Positions 1-7,850 of a stretch of DNA of 33,336 nucleotides are shown piece by piece. The stretch lies in the NCBI GenBank assembly GCA_027490305.1, contig JAIXYI010000017.1:1-33336 (forward strand), given 5' to 3'. How positions within the stretch are numbered: position 1 is the first letter of the stretch; each line of letters begins with the position of its first letter. Under the pieces are notes generated by a model. It did no database searches. It saw only the letters and a list, made by a program, of their open reading frames with translations, and had not been told where the DNA came from. Origin of the DNA: Flavobacteriaceae bacterium. GTDB lineage: Bacteria; Bacteroidota; Bacteroidia; Flavobacteriales; Flavobacteriaceae. Made by a program: the position numbers and the translations under genes.

Positions 1-1
1 A

Positions 2-235
2 TACAGCGAGGAACTCAGACGTATCATTTACACGACCAATCCAATCGAAAGCTATCATCGAATGGTACGGAAAATCACCAAAACAAAAGGTTCATTTACT
101 TCTGAAAACGCCATCCTATAACACGTTTATCTGGTCATCGTAAATACACAAACAAAATGGGACGGAACTATCTTCTCATGGAACAGCATCAGAAACGAAA
201 TAAATATATATTTTGGTCACAGATTGGAAAACTGA
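2..235 (+). pseudogene. IS256-family transposase, C-terminal remnant with in-frame stop
   Basis: Frame 2 from the left edge reads as the C-terminus of an IS256-family (mutator-type) transposase: a TTNPIESYHRMVRKITKTKG segment matching the conserved TTNxIES...R..RK.TKTKG block, then FTSENAIL. A TAA at 119-121 interrupts the frame where the family normally has a sense codon. The same frame then continues for 37 codons (HVYLVIVNTQTKWDG, FSWNSIRNEINIYFG) to a TGA at 233-235, which is the expected family C-terminus. The coding sequence is therefore intact except for one nonsense codon. The N-terminal part and its DDE residues lie outside the window, so I cannot say whether the rest survives. A dead insertion sequence is the simplest reading; a base-calling error at 119 is the alternative. 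Confidence 0.8.
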
Positions 236-257
236 CACAGTTCGTTGAACACTCCCC
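233..257 (+). mobile_element. Candidate right terminal end of the IS256-type element
   Basis: The sequence beginning TGACACAGTTCGTTGAACAC directly overlaps and follows the transposase stop codon. IS256-family terminal inverted repeats typically sit just beyond the transposase gene. The left end is outside the window, so the inverted repeat cannot be confirmed and the exact boundary is inferred. Confidence 0.35.
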
Positions 258-266
258 AGCAAACCC

Positions 267-394
267 GAACTCCCGAACTTCCCAACTTCCCAGCTTCAGT
301 CTTCCCGTCTTTCGGTCTTCCCAACTTTCGGACTTTCGGACTTCCGGACTTCCCATCTCCCGAACTTCCCAACTTCCCAACTTCCCAACTTCCC
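267..394. repeat. Degenerate 8-bp tandem repeat array (consensus gacttccc / aacttccc)
   Basis: About 16 back-to-back units of roughly 8 bp fill this stretch, for example gtcttccc, gtctttcg, aactttcg, gactttcg, gacttccg, gacttccc, and three consecutive perfect aacttccc copies at 371-394. A few units are 7 or 9 bp long. The plus strand is strongly pyrimidine-rich. The array begins about ten bases after the likely IS end and stops 23 bp before the fabG -7 box. ORFs across it are artefacts of the repeat. Confidence 0.9.
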
Positions 395-417
395 TTCTAT
401 TCTTCCAAACTTCCCAC

Positions 418-425
418 TATATTTG
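418..425 (+). promoter_or_regulatory. Bacteroidetes -7 box upstream of fabG
   Basis: TATATTTG fits the Bacteroidetes -7 consensus TAnnTTTG and lies 20 bases before the fabG ATG. No TTTG-type -33 element is present at the usual distance; that position is occupied by the end of the 8-bp repeat array. Confidence 0.5.
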
Positions 426-445
426 TACTCCATAACACAAAACGT

Positions 446-1192
446 ATGAAGCTACTCGAAGGAAAAACGGCCATCATCACCGGGGCCAGTCGCGGCATCG
501 GAAAAGGGATCGCCGAAGTATTCGCAAAACACGGCGCTAATGTCGCTTTTACCTACAGTTCATCTGCCGAGTCGGCCAAGGCGCTCGAAGACAGCCTGAA
601 CGCCATGGGGATCAAAGCAAAAGGCTATCAGTCGGACGCGTCGGATTTCAACCAGGCACAGGAATTTGTGAATGCGGTACTGGCAGATTTTGGTAAAGTC
701 GATATCCTCATCAACAACGCCGGCATCACCAAAGACAACCTCCTGATGCGGATGTCGGAAGAAGATTTCGATAAAGTAGTCGCCGTCAACCTTAAGTCGG
801 TTTTCAATATGACGAAGGCCATCCAGAAGACGTTCCTCGGCCAACGCTCGGGCTCCATCATCAACATGAGTTCAGTAGTAGGCGTAAAAGGAAACGCCGG
901 ACAGGCCAATTACGCGGCATCGAAAGCAGGTGTGATCGGCTTTACGAAGTCGGTGGCACTCGAACTCGGTTCGCGTAACATCCGTTGCAACGCCATCGCA
1001 CCGGGTTTCATCGAAACCGAAATGACCGCCAAGCTGGGTGAAAACGTAGTGAAAGAATGGGCCGCCGCCATTCCCCTTAAACGAGGCGGAACCACCGAAG
1101 ACGTGGCGAACGCGTGTCTGTTCCTAGGGTCGGACCTGAGCGCCTACGTAACCGGACAGGTACTAAATGTCGACGGAGGAATGTTAACCTAA
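446..1192 (+). CDS. fabG: 3-oxoacyl-[acyl-carrier-protein] reductase FabG
   Basis: This is the NADPH-dependent short-chain dehydrogenase that reduces 3-oxoacyl-ACP in fatty acid elongation in the cytoplasm. The 248-residue protein is of normal FabG length. It shows the TGASRGIG nucleotide-binding loop (12-19), the NNAG motif (90-93), catalytic Ser143 in INMSS, the YxxxK pair Tyr156/Lys160, and the usual C-terminus NVDGGM. The start at 446 is chosen because MKLLEGKTAIITGAS matches the family N-terminus and follows a -7 box at 418-425. The open frame extends upstream to 245 only because it runs through the 8-bp repeats. The vWA gene follows on the same strand after about 60 bp. SDR enzymes with other substrates look similar, but length and motifs favour FabG. 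Confidence 0.93.
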   Translation: MKLLEGKTAIITGASRGIGKGIAEVFAKHGANVAFTYSSSAESAKALEDSLNAMGIKAKGYQSDASDFNQAQEFVNAVLADFGKVDILINNAGITKDNLLMRMSEEDFDKVVAVNLKSVFNMTKAIQKTFLGQRSGSIINMSSVVGVKGNAGQANYAASKAGVIGFTKSVALELGSRNIRCNAIAPGFIETEMTAKLGENVVKEWAAAIPLKRGGTTEDVANACLFLGSDLSAYVTGQVLNVDGGMLT

Positions 1193-1252
1193 TTATCTGA
1201 GGCACCGGTCGCGTTTTGGCGCAGCACCGTAGTGCACAACCCGCTATACAGC

Positions 1253-3280
1253 ATGGACGCAAGTTCTATAGGGTTGCTTCTGCTGGCCGTTGTGGCCGCG
1301 GCTGCCATTTCCTATTACCAATATTTTTTCAGGGTCGAAAGCAGGTCGAAGACGCACCTGCTTTTGGCTTTCCTACGCTTTGTAGGCGTGCTCGGCCTGC
1401 TGTTGCTGCTGGTGAACCCACGTATTACCCGCACTACCTATGAAGAACGGAAGACACCACTGCCGGTGGTCGTCGATAACTCCGCTTCCATTACCGATCT
1501 GAAAGCGGATAAAACCGCACGGGCGCTCTATGAAAAACTGAGCGGGGACCGCCGCATTCGCGAGCGATTCGAGGTGCAGCCGTATCAGTTTGACCGCGAC
1601 ATGCATCCGGTGGATACACTTGATTTCAAAGGACCCCAATCGGACCTGGAGGAAGTGGCCAAAAGCCTGAAAAGCATCAACCGCAACCGCAGTTATCCCG
1701 TCGTACTGATTTCCGACGGCAACCAAACCGAAGGCAACGATTACGTGTATGCCTTCGATACCAACGCCAAGGTCTATCCGTTGGTGTTGGGCGATACGAC
1801 CCAGTTCCTCGACCTTCGCATTGCCCAGTTGAATGTCAACCGTTACGCCTTTCATAAAAACCAGTTTCCGGTAGAGGTATTCCTGCAATATTCCGGCACG
1901 AAGTCGGTCAGCGCGTCGTTCAGTGTCGCCCAGGGAAACAACGTACTCAACAAACAGACAGTGGATTTTTCGCCCCAAAAGCGTTCCGCCGTCGTAAACC
2001 TGTTGCTGCCCGCCGACAAAACCGGCCTGCAGGTCTTCCGTGCCCAACTGACATCCAAAGAAAGCGAAAAGAATACCTATAACAACGTCAAACAGTTCGC
2101 GATCGAGGTAATCGACCAGCGTTCCGAAATCGCACTCGTCGCCAAACTCAACCATCCCGATCTGGGTGCGTTGAAGCGTTCGATCGAAACGAACCAGCAA
2201 CGGAAGGTGACGATCCTGAAACCCGCTGATGCACAAAACCTGCAAGGGTATAACGTCGTCATCCTCTACCAACCCGATGCCAATTTCCGTTCGGTCTATG
2301 AGGCGTTGAAGAAGTCGGGCACTAACACCTTTATTATTACCGGGGGCGATACCGACTTCAACCTGCTCAACCAGCAGCAATCGGCGCTCGAGTTCCGTAT
2401 GACGTCCCAACGCGAAGACTACCTTGCCACCTATGAACCCCAGTTCAACCTTTTCGCCGTCGACGACATTGGCTTCGCCAGTTTTCCGCCGTTGCAACAA
2501 CCGTTTGGTACGGTGAAGGTGAAAGGAAACGTCGATGTATTGCTGAAGTCGAATATCCGTAACATCGACACGGGCATGCCGTTGCTGTGTTTTTCCGACG
2601 ACAAAGGCAAACGGACGGCCTTCCTCTTGGGCGAAAATTTCTGGAAGTGGCGCCTGCAATACCACGTCGACCACAACGATTTCGAGAAATTCGATGTGTT
2701 TACGGATAAGATCATCCAGTTTCTGGCGTCGAACGATACGAAGAAATCGCTGGTTGTCAACCACGAACGCTTCTACAGTTCCGGCGATGCCATCGAAATC
2801 ACGGCCCAGTACTTCAACAAGAACTACGAATTCGACGAAAAGGCCCGCCTTTCGATTTCCCTGACCAACCGGAAGACGAAAAAGACCACCCAATACGATA
2901 TGGTGCGCGGTGGAAACGCGTTTAAGGTCAATCTCGATGGTTTTGCCGCCGGACCCTATTCGTTTACGGTAAAGGAAAGTAATTCCGGGAAGACCTATAG
3001 CGCCGGCTTTGAAATCCTCGACTTTGACATCGAGAAGCAATTCGTAAACCCGGATTATCCCAAGCTGAAGCAGTTGGCCGCCCAAACCAAAGGACAAACC
3101 TTCCTGCCGCAACAGGCAGATGCGTTGATTGAAACCCTGTTGGCCGACGCCTCATACAAATCGATCGAAAAGGCCATTACGCGCCGCATCCCGCTCATCG
3201 ACCTCACGACCTTACTCGTGCTGATTGCTGCGGCTTTCGGTGCCGAATGGTTCATCCGTAAATACAACGGGATGGTATGA
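1253..3280 (+). CDS. vWA-domain membrane protein with amidotransferase-like middle domain
   Basis: A 675-residue membrane protein of unknown specific role. Two hydrophobic helices lie at about 5-22 and 36-55. A von Willebrand A domain follows, with a MIDAS-like DNSAS at 75-79 and LISDG further on. The middle part resembles the GATase1-like fold of BatA-type proteins (GYNVVILYQPD, FIITGGD). One last helix near the C-terminus is followed by FIRKYNGMV. The layout parallels the BatA-type protein at 25288-27216, suggesting distant paralogues, although no canonical BatA N-terminal domain is evident here. The domains between the helices probably face the periplasm. An in-frame GTG at 1232 would add seven residues; ATG 1253 is preferred because it places the first helix at the N-terminus. 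MIDAS residues suggest metal-dependent protein binding; the partner is not known. Confidence 0.8.
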   Translation: MDASSIGLLLLAVVAAAAISYYQYFFRVESRSKTHLLLAFLRFVGVLGLLLLLVNPRITRTTYEERKTPLPVVVDNSASITDLKADKTARALYEKLSGDRRIRERFEVQPYQFDRDMHPVDTLDFKGPQSDLEEVAKSLKSINRNRSYPVVLISDGNQTEGNDYVYAFDTNAKVYPLVLGDTTQFLDLRIAQLNVNRYAFHKNQFPVEVFLQYSGTKSVSASFSVAQGNNVLNKQTVDFSPQKRSAVVNLLLPADKTGLQVFRAQLTSKESEKNTYNNVKQFAIEVIDQRSEIALVAKLNHPDLGALKRSIETNQQRKVTILKPADAQNLQGYNVVILYQPDANFRSVYEALKKSGTNTFIITGGDTDFNLLNQQQSALEFRMTSQREDYLATYEPQFNLFAVDDIGFASFPPLQQPFGTVKVKGNVDVLLKSNIRNIDTGMPLLCFSDDKGKRTAFLLGENFWKWRLQYHVDHNDFEKFDVFTDKIIQFLASNDTKKSLVVNHERFYSSGDAIEITAQYFNKNYEFDEKARLSISLTNRKTKKTTQYDMVRGGNAFKVNLDGFAAGPYSFTVKESNSGKTYSAGFEILDFDIEKQFVNPDYPKLKQLAAQTKGQTFLPQQADALIETLLADASYKSIEKAITRRIPLIDLTTLLVLIAAAFGAEWFIRKYNGMV

Positions 3281-3453
3281 CGAAGTGGCTACTCCTTTTA
3301 TGTGTCCCGACTGAAGCAACCCAAAGCGAACGAGGTATAAAAGATGGCCTTGCCCCGTAATTAACAAACAGGCAAATCCTGTTAAAAAAATAACGTGCGG
3401 ATGTAAGGCGTCGAACCAAAATCCTAGTACATTTAGGGTATATTTTCAGTGCT

Positions 3454-3909
3454 ATGAAAACGCCCGTACTTTTATTCATCACACTTGCCGCCTCCACTAT
3501 GATGCAGGCGCAGTCCTGGGGTTCCGACGTCGACCGTGCCATACGCGATGCGTCGCGACAGGGCAAGAAAGTCCTGTTGTATTTCACCCTTTCCGAAGGC
3601 TGTGAGAACTGCACCAAACTCGATACCGTCGTCTTCGATTCGCCCGAGTTCCGGGAAGCGGCCAATGATTATGTATTGGTAAAGATGGATTTCGCCCAGA
3701 ACGCCGCGGATAAAGTAACCGATGCCCAGGCAGATCGCAACCTCTTGCTGGTAGAACGCTATAACAAAGATGGATTTTTCCCGTATGTCGTCGTATTGGG
3801 AAAAGACGGAAAGACACTCGGAAAAACAGGCATTTACAAAGACCAGTCACCCCGTGATTTCATCCAGCAACTGGGCGTGATGGGACGACGGTCCTACGCC
3901 GCAAAATGA
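3454..3909 (+). CDS. Secreted thioredoxin-family protein (CENC)
   Basis: A 151-residue protein with a signal peptide (MKTPVLLFITLAASTMMQAQ) and a thioredoxin-like domain. The active-site motif CENC sits in GCENCTKLDT, where a classical thioredoxin has WCGPC. This resembles the periplasmic thioredoxin_7-type proteins and the DsbD gamma domain, whose motif in this window is CTNC. A FFPYVVVLGKDG segment carries the expected cis-proline region. It probably acts as a disulfide reductant or oxidant in the periplasm; DsbD at 9154-11187 is a plausible electron donor, which is inference. A TATATTTT at 3439-3446 is a near-match to the -7 box. A strong terminator follows at 3950-3977. Confidence 0.8.
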   Translation: MKTPVLLFITLAASTMMQAQSWGSDVDRAIRDASRQGKKVLLYFTLSEGCENCTKLDTVVFDSPEFREAANDYVLVKMDFAQNAADKVTDAQADRNLLLVERYNKDGFFPYVVVLGKDGKTLGKTGIYKDQSPRDFIQQLGVMGRRSYAAK

Positions 3910-3949
3910 TTCGCAATAACGCCCCGTCGTTTTTCAAAAATCCATAATT

Positions 3950-3977
3950 CCCGGTGAAACGACCGGGTTTTTCTTTT
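3950..3977 (+). terminator. Rho-independent terminator after the thioredoxin gene
   Basis: The perfect 6-bp stem CCCGGT/ACCGGG (3950-3955 and 3962-3967) has a six-base loop and is followed by tttttctttt. It closes the plus-strand unit ending at 3909. Its T-tail overlaps the presumed -33 box of the next promoter. Confidence 0.85.
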
Positions 3978-4004
3978 GTGGAACCATCCAAACGACTATT
4001 TTTA
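3974..4004 (+). promoter_or_regulatory. Probable promoter of the esterase/peptidase/ATP-grasp operon
   Basis: TTTTG at 3974-3978 is a -33-like element. It is separated by 18 bases from TATTTTTA at 3997-4004, a one-mismatch version of TAnnTTTG. The spacing fits Bacteroidetes promoters, and the site lies between a terminator and the first gene of the operon. Confidence 0.45.
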
Positions 4005-4036
4005 CTTTTTTGATCAAAACCACGGTTGTTTTGTAC

Positions 4037-5170
4037 ATGAAGACTGCCAGAAACAAGCCATCGTCAGCACCCGACGAACTCGACGAACCCCAACTCAACA
4101 TCGTATTGACGACCGATGAGGACGACATCCGTCCGGTCTACATATCCGGTAATTTCAATAACTGGCACACCCAGGACGAGCGCTTCCAGATGGAACGCAT
4201 CGAAAACGGCCTGTACCATTTCCGCTTCCCAGACGATTTTGCGTATCCGGATGAATTACTTTATAAATTCACCAAAGGCGACTGGAGTGAAGTGGAGATC
4301 GACCGCTACGGCAATCGTACCGAGAACCGGTCGTGTCGGCAACACCAGGGCGTCCGTCGCGAACACGTTGACAAATGGCGGAAGAACTGGTTGCCGTTCC
4401 GCAATCATTTCCTGCCGAAAGTCGAGTTGATCTCCGACCAGTTCGAGATGCCGCAACTCGGGAAGAAACGCCGGGTGTGGGCGTTGTTGCCGCATGATTA
4501 CGAAACGTCTGCGGAGACCTATCCGGTGATGTACCTGCACGATGCCCAAAACCTGTTCAATGAGCAGGCGAAGTACGGCAACTGGGAAATCGACAAGAAA
4601 CTCGCGGTCATGTCGGAGTATAAAATCGGTAAGATCATCGTGGTCGCCGTCGAACATGCCGAACAGGACCGTATCAAAGAATACAACGTTGGAAAGACGG
4701 TTTTGGGCGCGGGCGATGGAAAGAAATACATTCGCTTCATCACCGAAACGCTCAAGCCATATATCGACAAACGCTACCGTACCAAACCCGAACAGGAATT
4801 CACGGGCATCGGGGGGAGTTCGATGGGCGGACTCGTAAGTATCTTCGCCGGGATCATGTATCCGGAAGTGTACGGAAAGTTGATGATTTTCTCGCCTTCC
4901 CTTTGGGTCGTCCCCAAAATCAACTTCTCCGAGCTTGATTTCTTCGAACCGCACGATATGAAGATTTACCTGTATGCCGGCGGCGACGAAAGTGCCACCA
5001 TGGTACGCCACGTCAAGCGGTTCCAGAAGAACATGACCGAGAATTCGGAACTCGAGCGTCACATCCGGATCAAACTGAGCATCAATATGTTCGGTAAGCA
5101 CACTGAAACCTTTTGGAGCGACGAGTTCCCGAAAGCCATCGAATGGTTGTTTTTTAGCACTAGAGACTAA
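4037..5170 (+). CDS. Esterase (D-family alpha/beta hydrolase) with N-terminal CBM48-like domain
   Basis: The 377-residue protein has two parts. Residues about 20-100 (VYISGNFNNWH, LLYKFTKGDW, VEIDRYGN) look like the glycogen-binding/CBM48 (E-set) domain that precedes some esterases. Residues about 130-377 form an alpha/beta hydrolase of the Esterase D type (enterochelin esterase and S-formylglutathione hydrolase relatives), with nucleophile Ser262 in GGSSMGG, an acidic residue in YLYAGGDES, and His355 in FGKHTETFW. No signal peptide is visible, so it probably acts in the cytoplasm. The start is ATG 4037; a TTG at 4010 would add nine unconserved residues close to the promoter. The stop shares one base with the next start codon. 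Substrate unknown; candidates are acyl or peptidyl esters of a small molecule. Confidence 0.82.
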   Translation: MKTARNKPSSAPDELDEPQLNIVLTTDEDDIRPVYISGNFNNWHTQDERFQMERIENGLYHFRFPDDFAYPDELLYKFTKGDWSEVEIDRYGNRTENRSCRQHQGVRREHVDKWRKNWLPFRNHFLPKVELISDQFEMPQLGKKRRVWALLPHDYETSAETYPVMYLHDAQNLFNEQAKYGNWEIDKKLAVMSEYKIGKIIVVAVEHAEQDRIKEYNVGKTVLGAGDGKKYIRFITETLKPYIDKRYRTKPEQEFTGIGGSSMGGLVSIFAGIMYPEVYGKLMIFSPSLWVVPKINFSELDFFEPHDMKIYLYAGGDESATMVRHVKRFQKNMTENSELERHIRIKLSINMFGKHTETFWSDEFPKAIEWLFFSTRD

Positions 5171-6615
5171 TGAAGATCACGACACACGAACAACTTGACC
5201 TGCAATTCACGGGCACCCTGCTCATCCCGGTGTTTGAAACGAATGAGAAAAGCCTCGTTCCGATTGAATTCCATGGTGTCAGCATTCCCGCCGATGTGTT
5301 TTACGGCAAAAAGGACACGTCCTATCTGGCCGCCAAATACGATTCCCTGCACCTTTTTATCGGATTGGGGAAAGAGGCCCACTTCAAAGAGGTGCGCACG
5401 ATGTTCCGACGGGTCATCTCCAAGAATCCCGAACTGCTCAAAGGAGACGTAGCACTCGTACTGCCCGACGGTTTGAACGACAGCCAGGTGTTGGGCCTCT
5501 TTGCTGGTATTATACTCGGAACCTACAATCCCGGGCATTTCCGGAAACCGAAAAACCATCCGTTTGAAACCGACTTCAGCCTGACGGTCATTGCCAAAAA
5601 AGACTATGCTTCCATTGCCGAAAAAGCCCGGAAAATAGCCTCCGCCCAACTCGAGATACTCAAATTGGTCGACCTGCCACCCAATGTTGTCAATCCGACC
5701 TACCTGGCCCAATGGGCGCGGGAAACGGGTGAACGCTTCGGGTTCAGGACGACCGTTCTCGATCGCGAGGCAGCCAGTACGGTAAAACTCGACGCCTTCC
5801 TTTCCGTTGGTCAGGGAAGTGCAAACGAACCGCAATTCATTATAATGGAATATACGCCCGCCACGACGAACGATAAAACCCGTCATATCGGTTTGGTAGG
5901 GAAGGGGATTACGTTTGACAGCGGCGGACTCAACATCAAGACGGCCGGAATGGTGTTCATGAAATCGGATATGGCCGGCGGCGCCGCGGTGCTGGGCACG
6001 ATGCGCCTGGTCGCCGATCTGCAACTTCCGGTGAAAGTTACGGCCATCGTACCGGCTTGTGAGAATGCGATCGGGAAGTCGGCTTTTCGTCCGGGCGATG
6101 TCATTGGCAGCTACAGCGGTCATTCCATCGAAGTGATTGATACCGATGCCGAAGGACGTCTGATCCTGGCCGACGGATTGTCGTATCTCCTCAAAAATTA
6201 CAAACCCGAAACGGTCGTGGATATCGCCACACTTACCGGCAGCAGCGTCGCCACGTTTGGCTACGAATGCGGTGCGCTATTCACGAACAACGTCGAACTC
6301 GAAATGGAACTCCGCGGTGCAGGCGAAACCACTGGCGAACGACTGTGGCCATTGCCGTTGTGGGATGCCTACAAACCCGACATCGACAGCGACCTAGCCG
6401 ATGTCAAGAATTACCACGGCAAACCGACGGCGGGCGCCATCACGGCAGCCAAGTTTCTCGAGTTCTTTACGGACGGTCATCCCTCATGGGCCCATCTCGA
6501 CATTGCCGGGGTGGCGTTTGGCGACGATGAGTTCGGCAAAAGCAAGCACGCCACGGCCTACGGCGTGCAATTATTAACTACATTTATAGAAAATCACGGA
6601 TATGGCGGCGCATAA
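5170..6615 (+). CDS. M17 leucyl aminopeptidase family protein
   Basis: The protein has 481 residues, normal for an M17 aminopeptidase, a two-metal enzyme that removes N-terminal residues from peptides, usually as a hexamer in the cytoplasm. The C-terminal catalytic half is complete. VGKGITFDSGGLNIK gives Lys245, Asp250 and Lys257. MKSDMAGGAA gives Asp267. DTDAEGRLILADGL gives Asp326, Glu328 and Arg330. These are the metal ligands and catalytic residues of the family. The start ATG at 5170 overlaps the esterase stop by one base, and the 3' end overlaps the ATP-grasp gene by 14 bases, so the three genes are probably translationally coupled. The N-terminal domain differs from classical PepA, so substrate range may be narrower than general leucine aminopeptidase. 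Confidence 0.9.
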   Translation: MKITTHEQLDLQFTGTLLIPVFETNEKSLVPIEFHGVSIPADVFYGKKDTSYLAAKYDSLHLFIGLGKEAHFKEVRTMFRRVISKNPELLKGDVALVLPDGLNDSQVLGLFAGIILGTYNPGHFRKPKNHPFETDFSLTVIAKKDYASIAEKARKIASAQLEILKLVDLPPNVVNPTYLAQWARETGERFGFRTTVLDREAASTVKLDAFLSVGQGSANEPQFIIMEYTPATTNDKTRHIGLVGKGITFDSGGLNIKTAGMVFMKSDMAGGAAVLGTMRLVADLQLPVKVTAIVPACENAIGKSAFRPGDVIGSYSGHSIEVIDTDAEGRLILADGLSYLLKNYKPETVVDIATLTGSSVATFGYECGALFTNNVELEMELRGAGETTGERLWPLPLWDAYKPDIDSDLADVKNYHGKPTAGAITAAKFLEFFTDGHPSWAHLDIAGVAFGDDEFGKSKHATAYGVQLLTTFIENHGYGGA

Positions 6616-7816
6616 AACCTTCGTTTGCATCTCGAATTATTTCAAAGGTTCGGCCTTTTTGGTCAGCCTGAAAAAGAAAGGAAACACTGTTTTTCTCGTA
6701 ACCTCGGAAAAACTGCGTGACAAACCCTGGCCTTTCGAATACATCGATGAGATTTTCTTTATGGAAGGACAGGATACCGACTGGAACCTCGAACACCTCT
6801 TCCTCGGGGTCAGTAACCTCATGCGGAACCACAAGGTCGACGCCATCGTCGCACTGGATGATTTTGACGTAGAGAAAGCCACTTACCTGCGCGAGAACCT
6901 CCGCATCGACGGCATGGGCCAGACGACCGGACGGTATTTCCGCGACAAACTCGCCATGCGCATGCGGGCGAAAAGCTGCGGTATTTCCAATCCGAAGTTC
7001 TGTTCACTGTTCAACGACCATGAAGTCAACGACTTCGCCGACAGCGTTCCGGCACCGTGGGTACTGAAGCCTCGTTCGGAAGCGTCTGCGTCGGGTATCA
7101 TCAAGGTCTACGACAAAGAAAGCCTGTGGGGGCATATTACCGAGTTGGGCAATAACCGCTTTAAATACTTAGTGGAGCAGTTCCGACCAGGCGACGTCTA
7201 CCATGTCGATTCCCTGATCCTAGACGGAAAAATCCAATTTGTCGTTTCATCGCGCTACCTGGCCACCCCGATGGAAATCTCCCAGGGAGGCGGCATCTTC
7301 CGTTCGGCCAACGTGCCGTACGACTCCGACGACGATAAAGCCTTGAAGAAAATCAATGCCGAGGTCATCAAAGGCTTCGGTCTCAAGCACGGCGCTGCGC
7401 ATTCCGAATACATCAAGTGTAAGGAAGACGGCAAGTTTTACTTCCTCGAAACCTCGTCACGGGTAGGAGGGGCGCACCTCGCAGAAATGGTCGAAGCAGC
7501 CTCGGGCATCAACCTGTGGGCCGAGTGGGCCGCCATCGAGGATTCGCTCGTCAAAGGAACCGAATACAAATTACCGAAAGTGCAGAAAGGCTACGCCGGT
7601 ATCGTCCTGACCCTGTCGAAGTTTGAACATCCCGACCTGTCGTCGTTCGATGATCCCGAAGTCTGGTTCCGGGTGCCGTTGGAGTACCACGCGGGCCTCA
7701 TCGTCAAGTCCGATGCACACGAACGGGTACTCGAATTGCTTGACACCTACGCCGACCGCCTCGTACGCGATTACGCAACCGTAGCGGCACAGGCACAGGT
7801 CAAGAACCTGCACTGA
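6602..7816 (+). CDS. ATP-grasp domain protein (probable carboxylate-amine ligase)
   Basis: A 404-residue ATP-grasp enzyme. ATP-grasp proteins activate a carboxylate as an acylphosphate and join it to an amine, thiol or similar nucleophile. Visible pieces are an N-terminal Rossmann-like pre-ATP domain, the ATP-binding strand PWVLKPRSEASASGI (about 157-171) with the conserved lysine, and the metal-binding block YFLETSSRVGGAHLAEMV. The last of these is similar to carboxylase/ligase ATP-grasps of the carbamoyl-phosphate synthetase and BacD type. It begins inside the M17 gene. Neither substrate can be named. Pairing with a peptidase and an esterase suggests that the product is an amide or dipeptide-like compound that the neighbours can hydrolyse; this is inference. 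Confidence 0.82.
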   Translation: MAAHKTFVCISNYFKGSAFLVSLKKKGNTVFLVTSEKLRDKPWPFEYIDEIFFMEGQDTDWNLEHLFLGVSNLMRNHKVDAIVALDDFDVEKATYLRENLRIDGMGQTTGRYFRDKLAMRMRAKSCGISNPKFCSLFNDHEVNDFADSVPAPWVLKPRSEASASGIIKVYDKESLWGHITELGNNRFKYLVEQFRPGDVYHVDSLILDGKIQFVVSSRYLATPMEISQGGGIFRSANVPYDSDDDKALKKINAEVIKGFGLKHGAAHSEYIKCKEDGKFYFLETSSRVGGAHLAEMVEAASGINLWAEWAAIEDSLVKGTEYKLPKVQKGYAGIVLTLSKFEHPDLSSFDDPEVWFRVPLEYHAGLIVKSDAHERVLELLDTYADRLVRDYATVAAQAQVKNLH

Positions 7817-7850
7817 TACAACCGTCCTGGCTTTTCCGTACCTTTACGGT

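Noticed and set aside
157..435. ORFs through the repeat array on both strands
   Set aside because: Their proteins are translations of the 8-bp repeat (RTSQLPNFPTS and similar) and they overlap the transposase tail in another frame.
1373..3112. A 579-codon minus-strand ORF opposite the vWA gene
   Set aside because: It mirrors the coding frame of a clear membrane protein and has no recognisable domain; it arises from the GC-rich codon use of the plus-strand gene.
3277..3360. A 27-codon ORF (MTKWLLLLCVPTEATQ...) starting inside the stop of the vWA gene
   Set aside because: Too short, no family resemblance, and the hydrophobic start is followed by nothing. It could be a decayed gene start, but there is no support.
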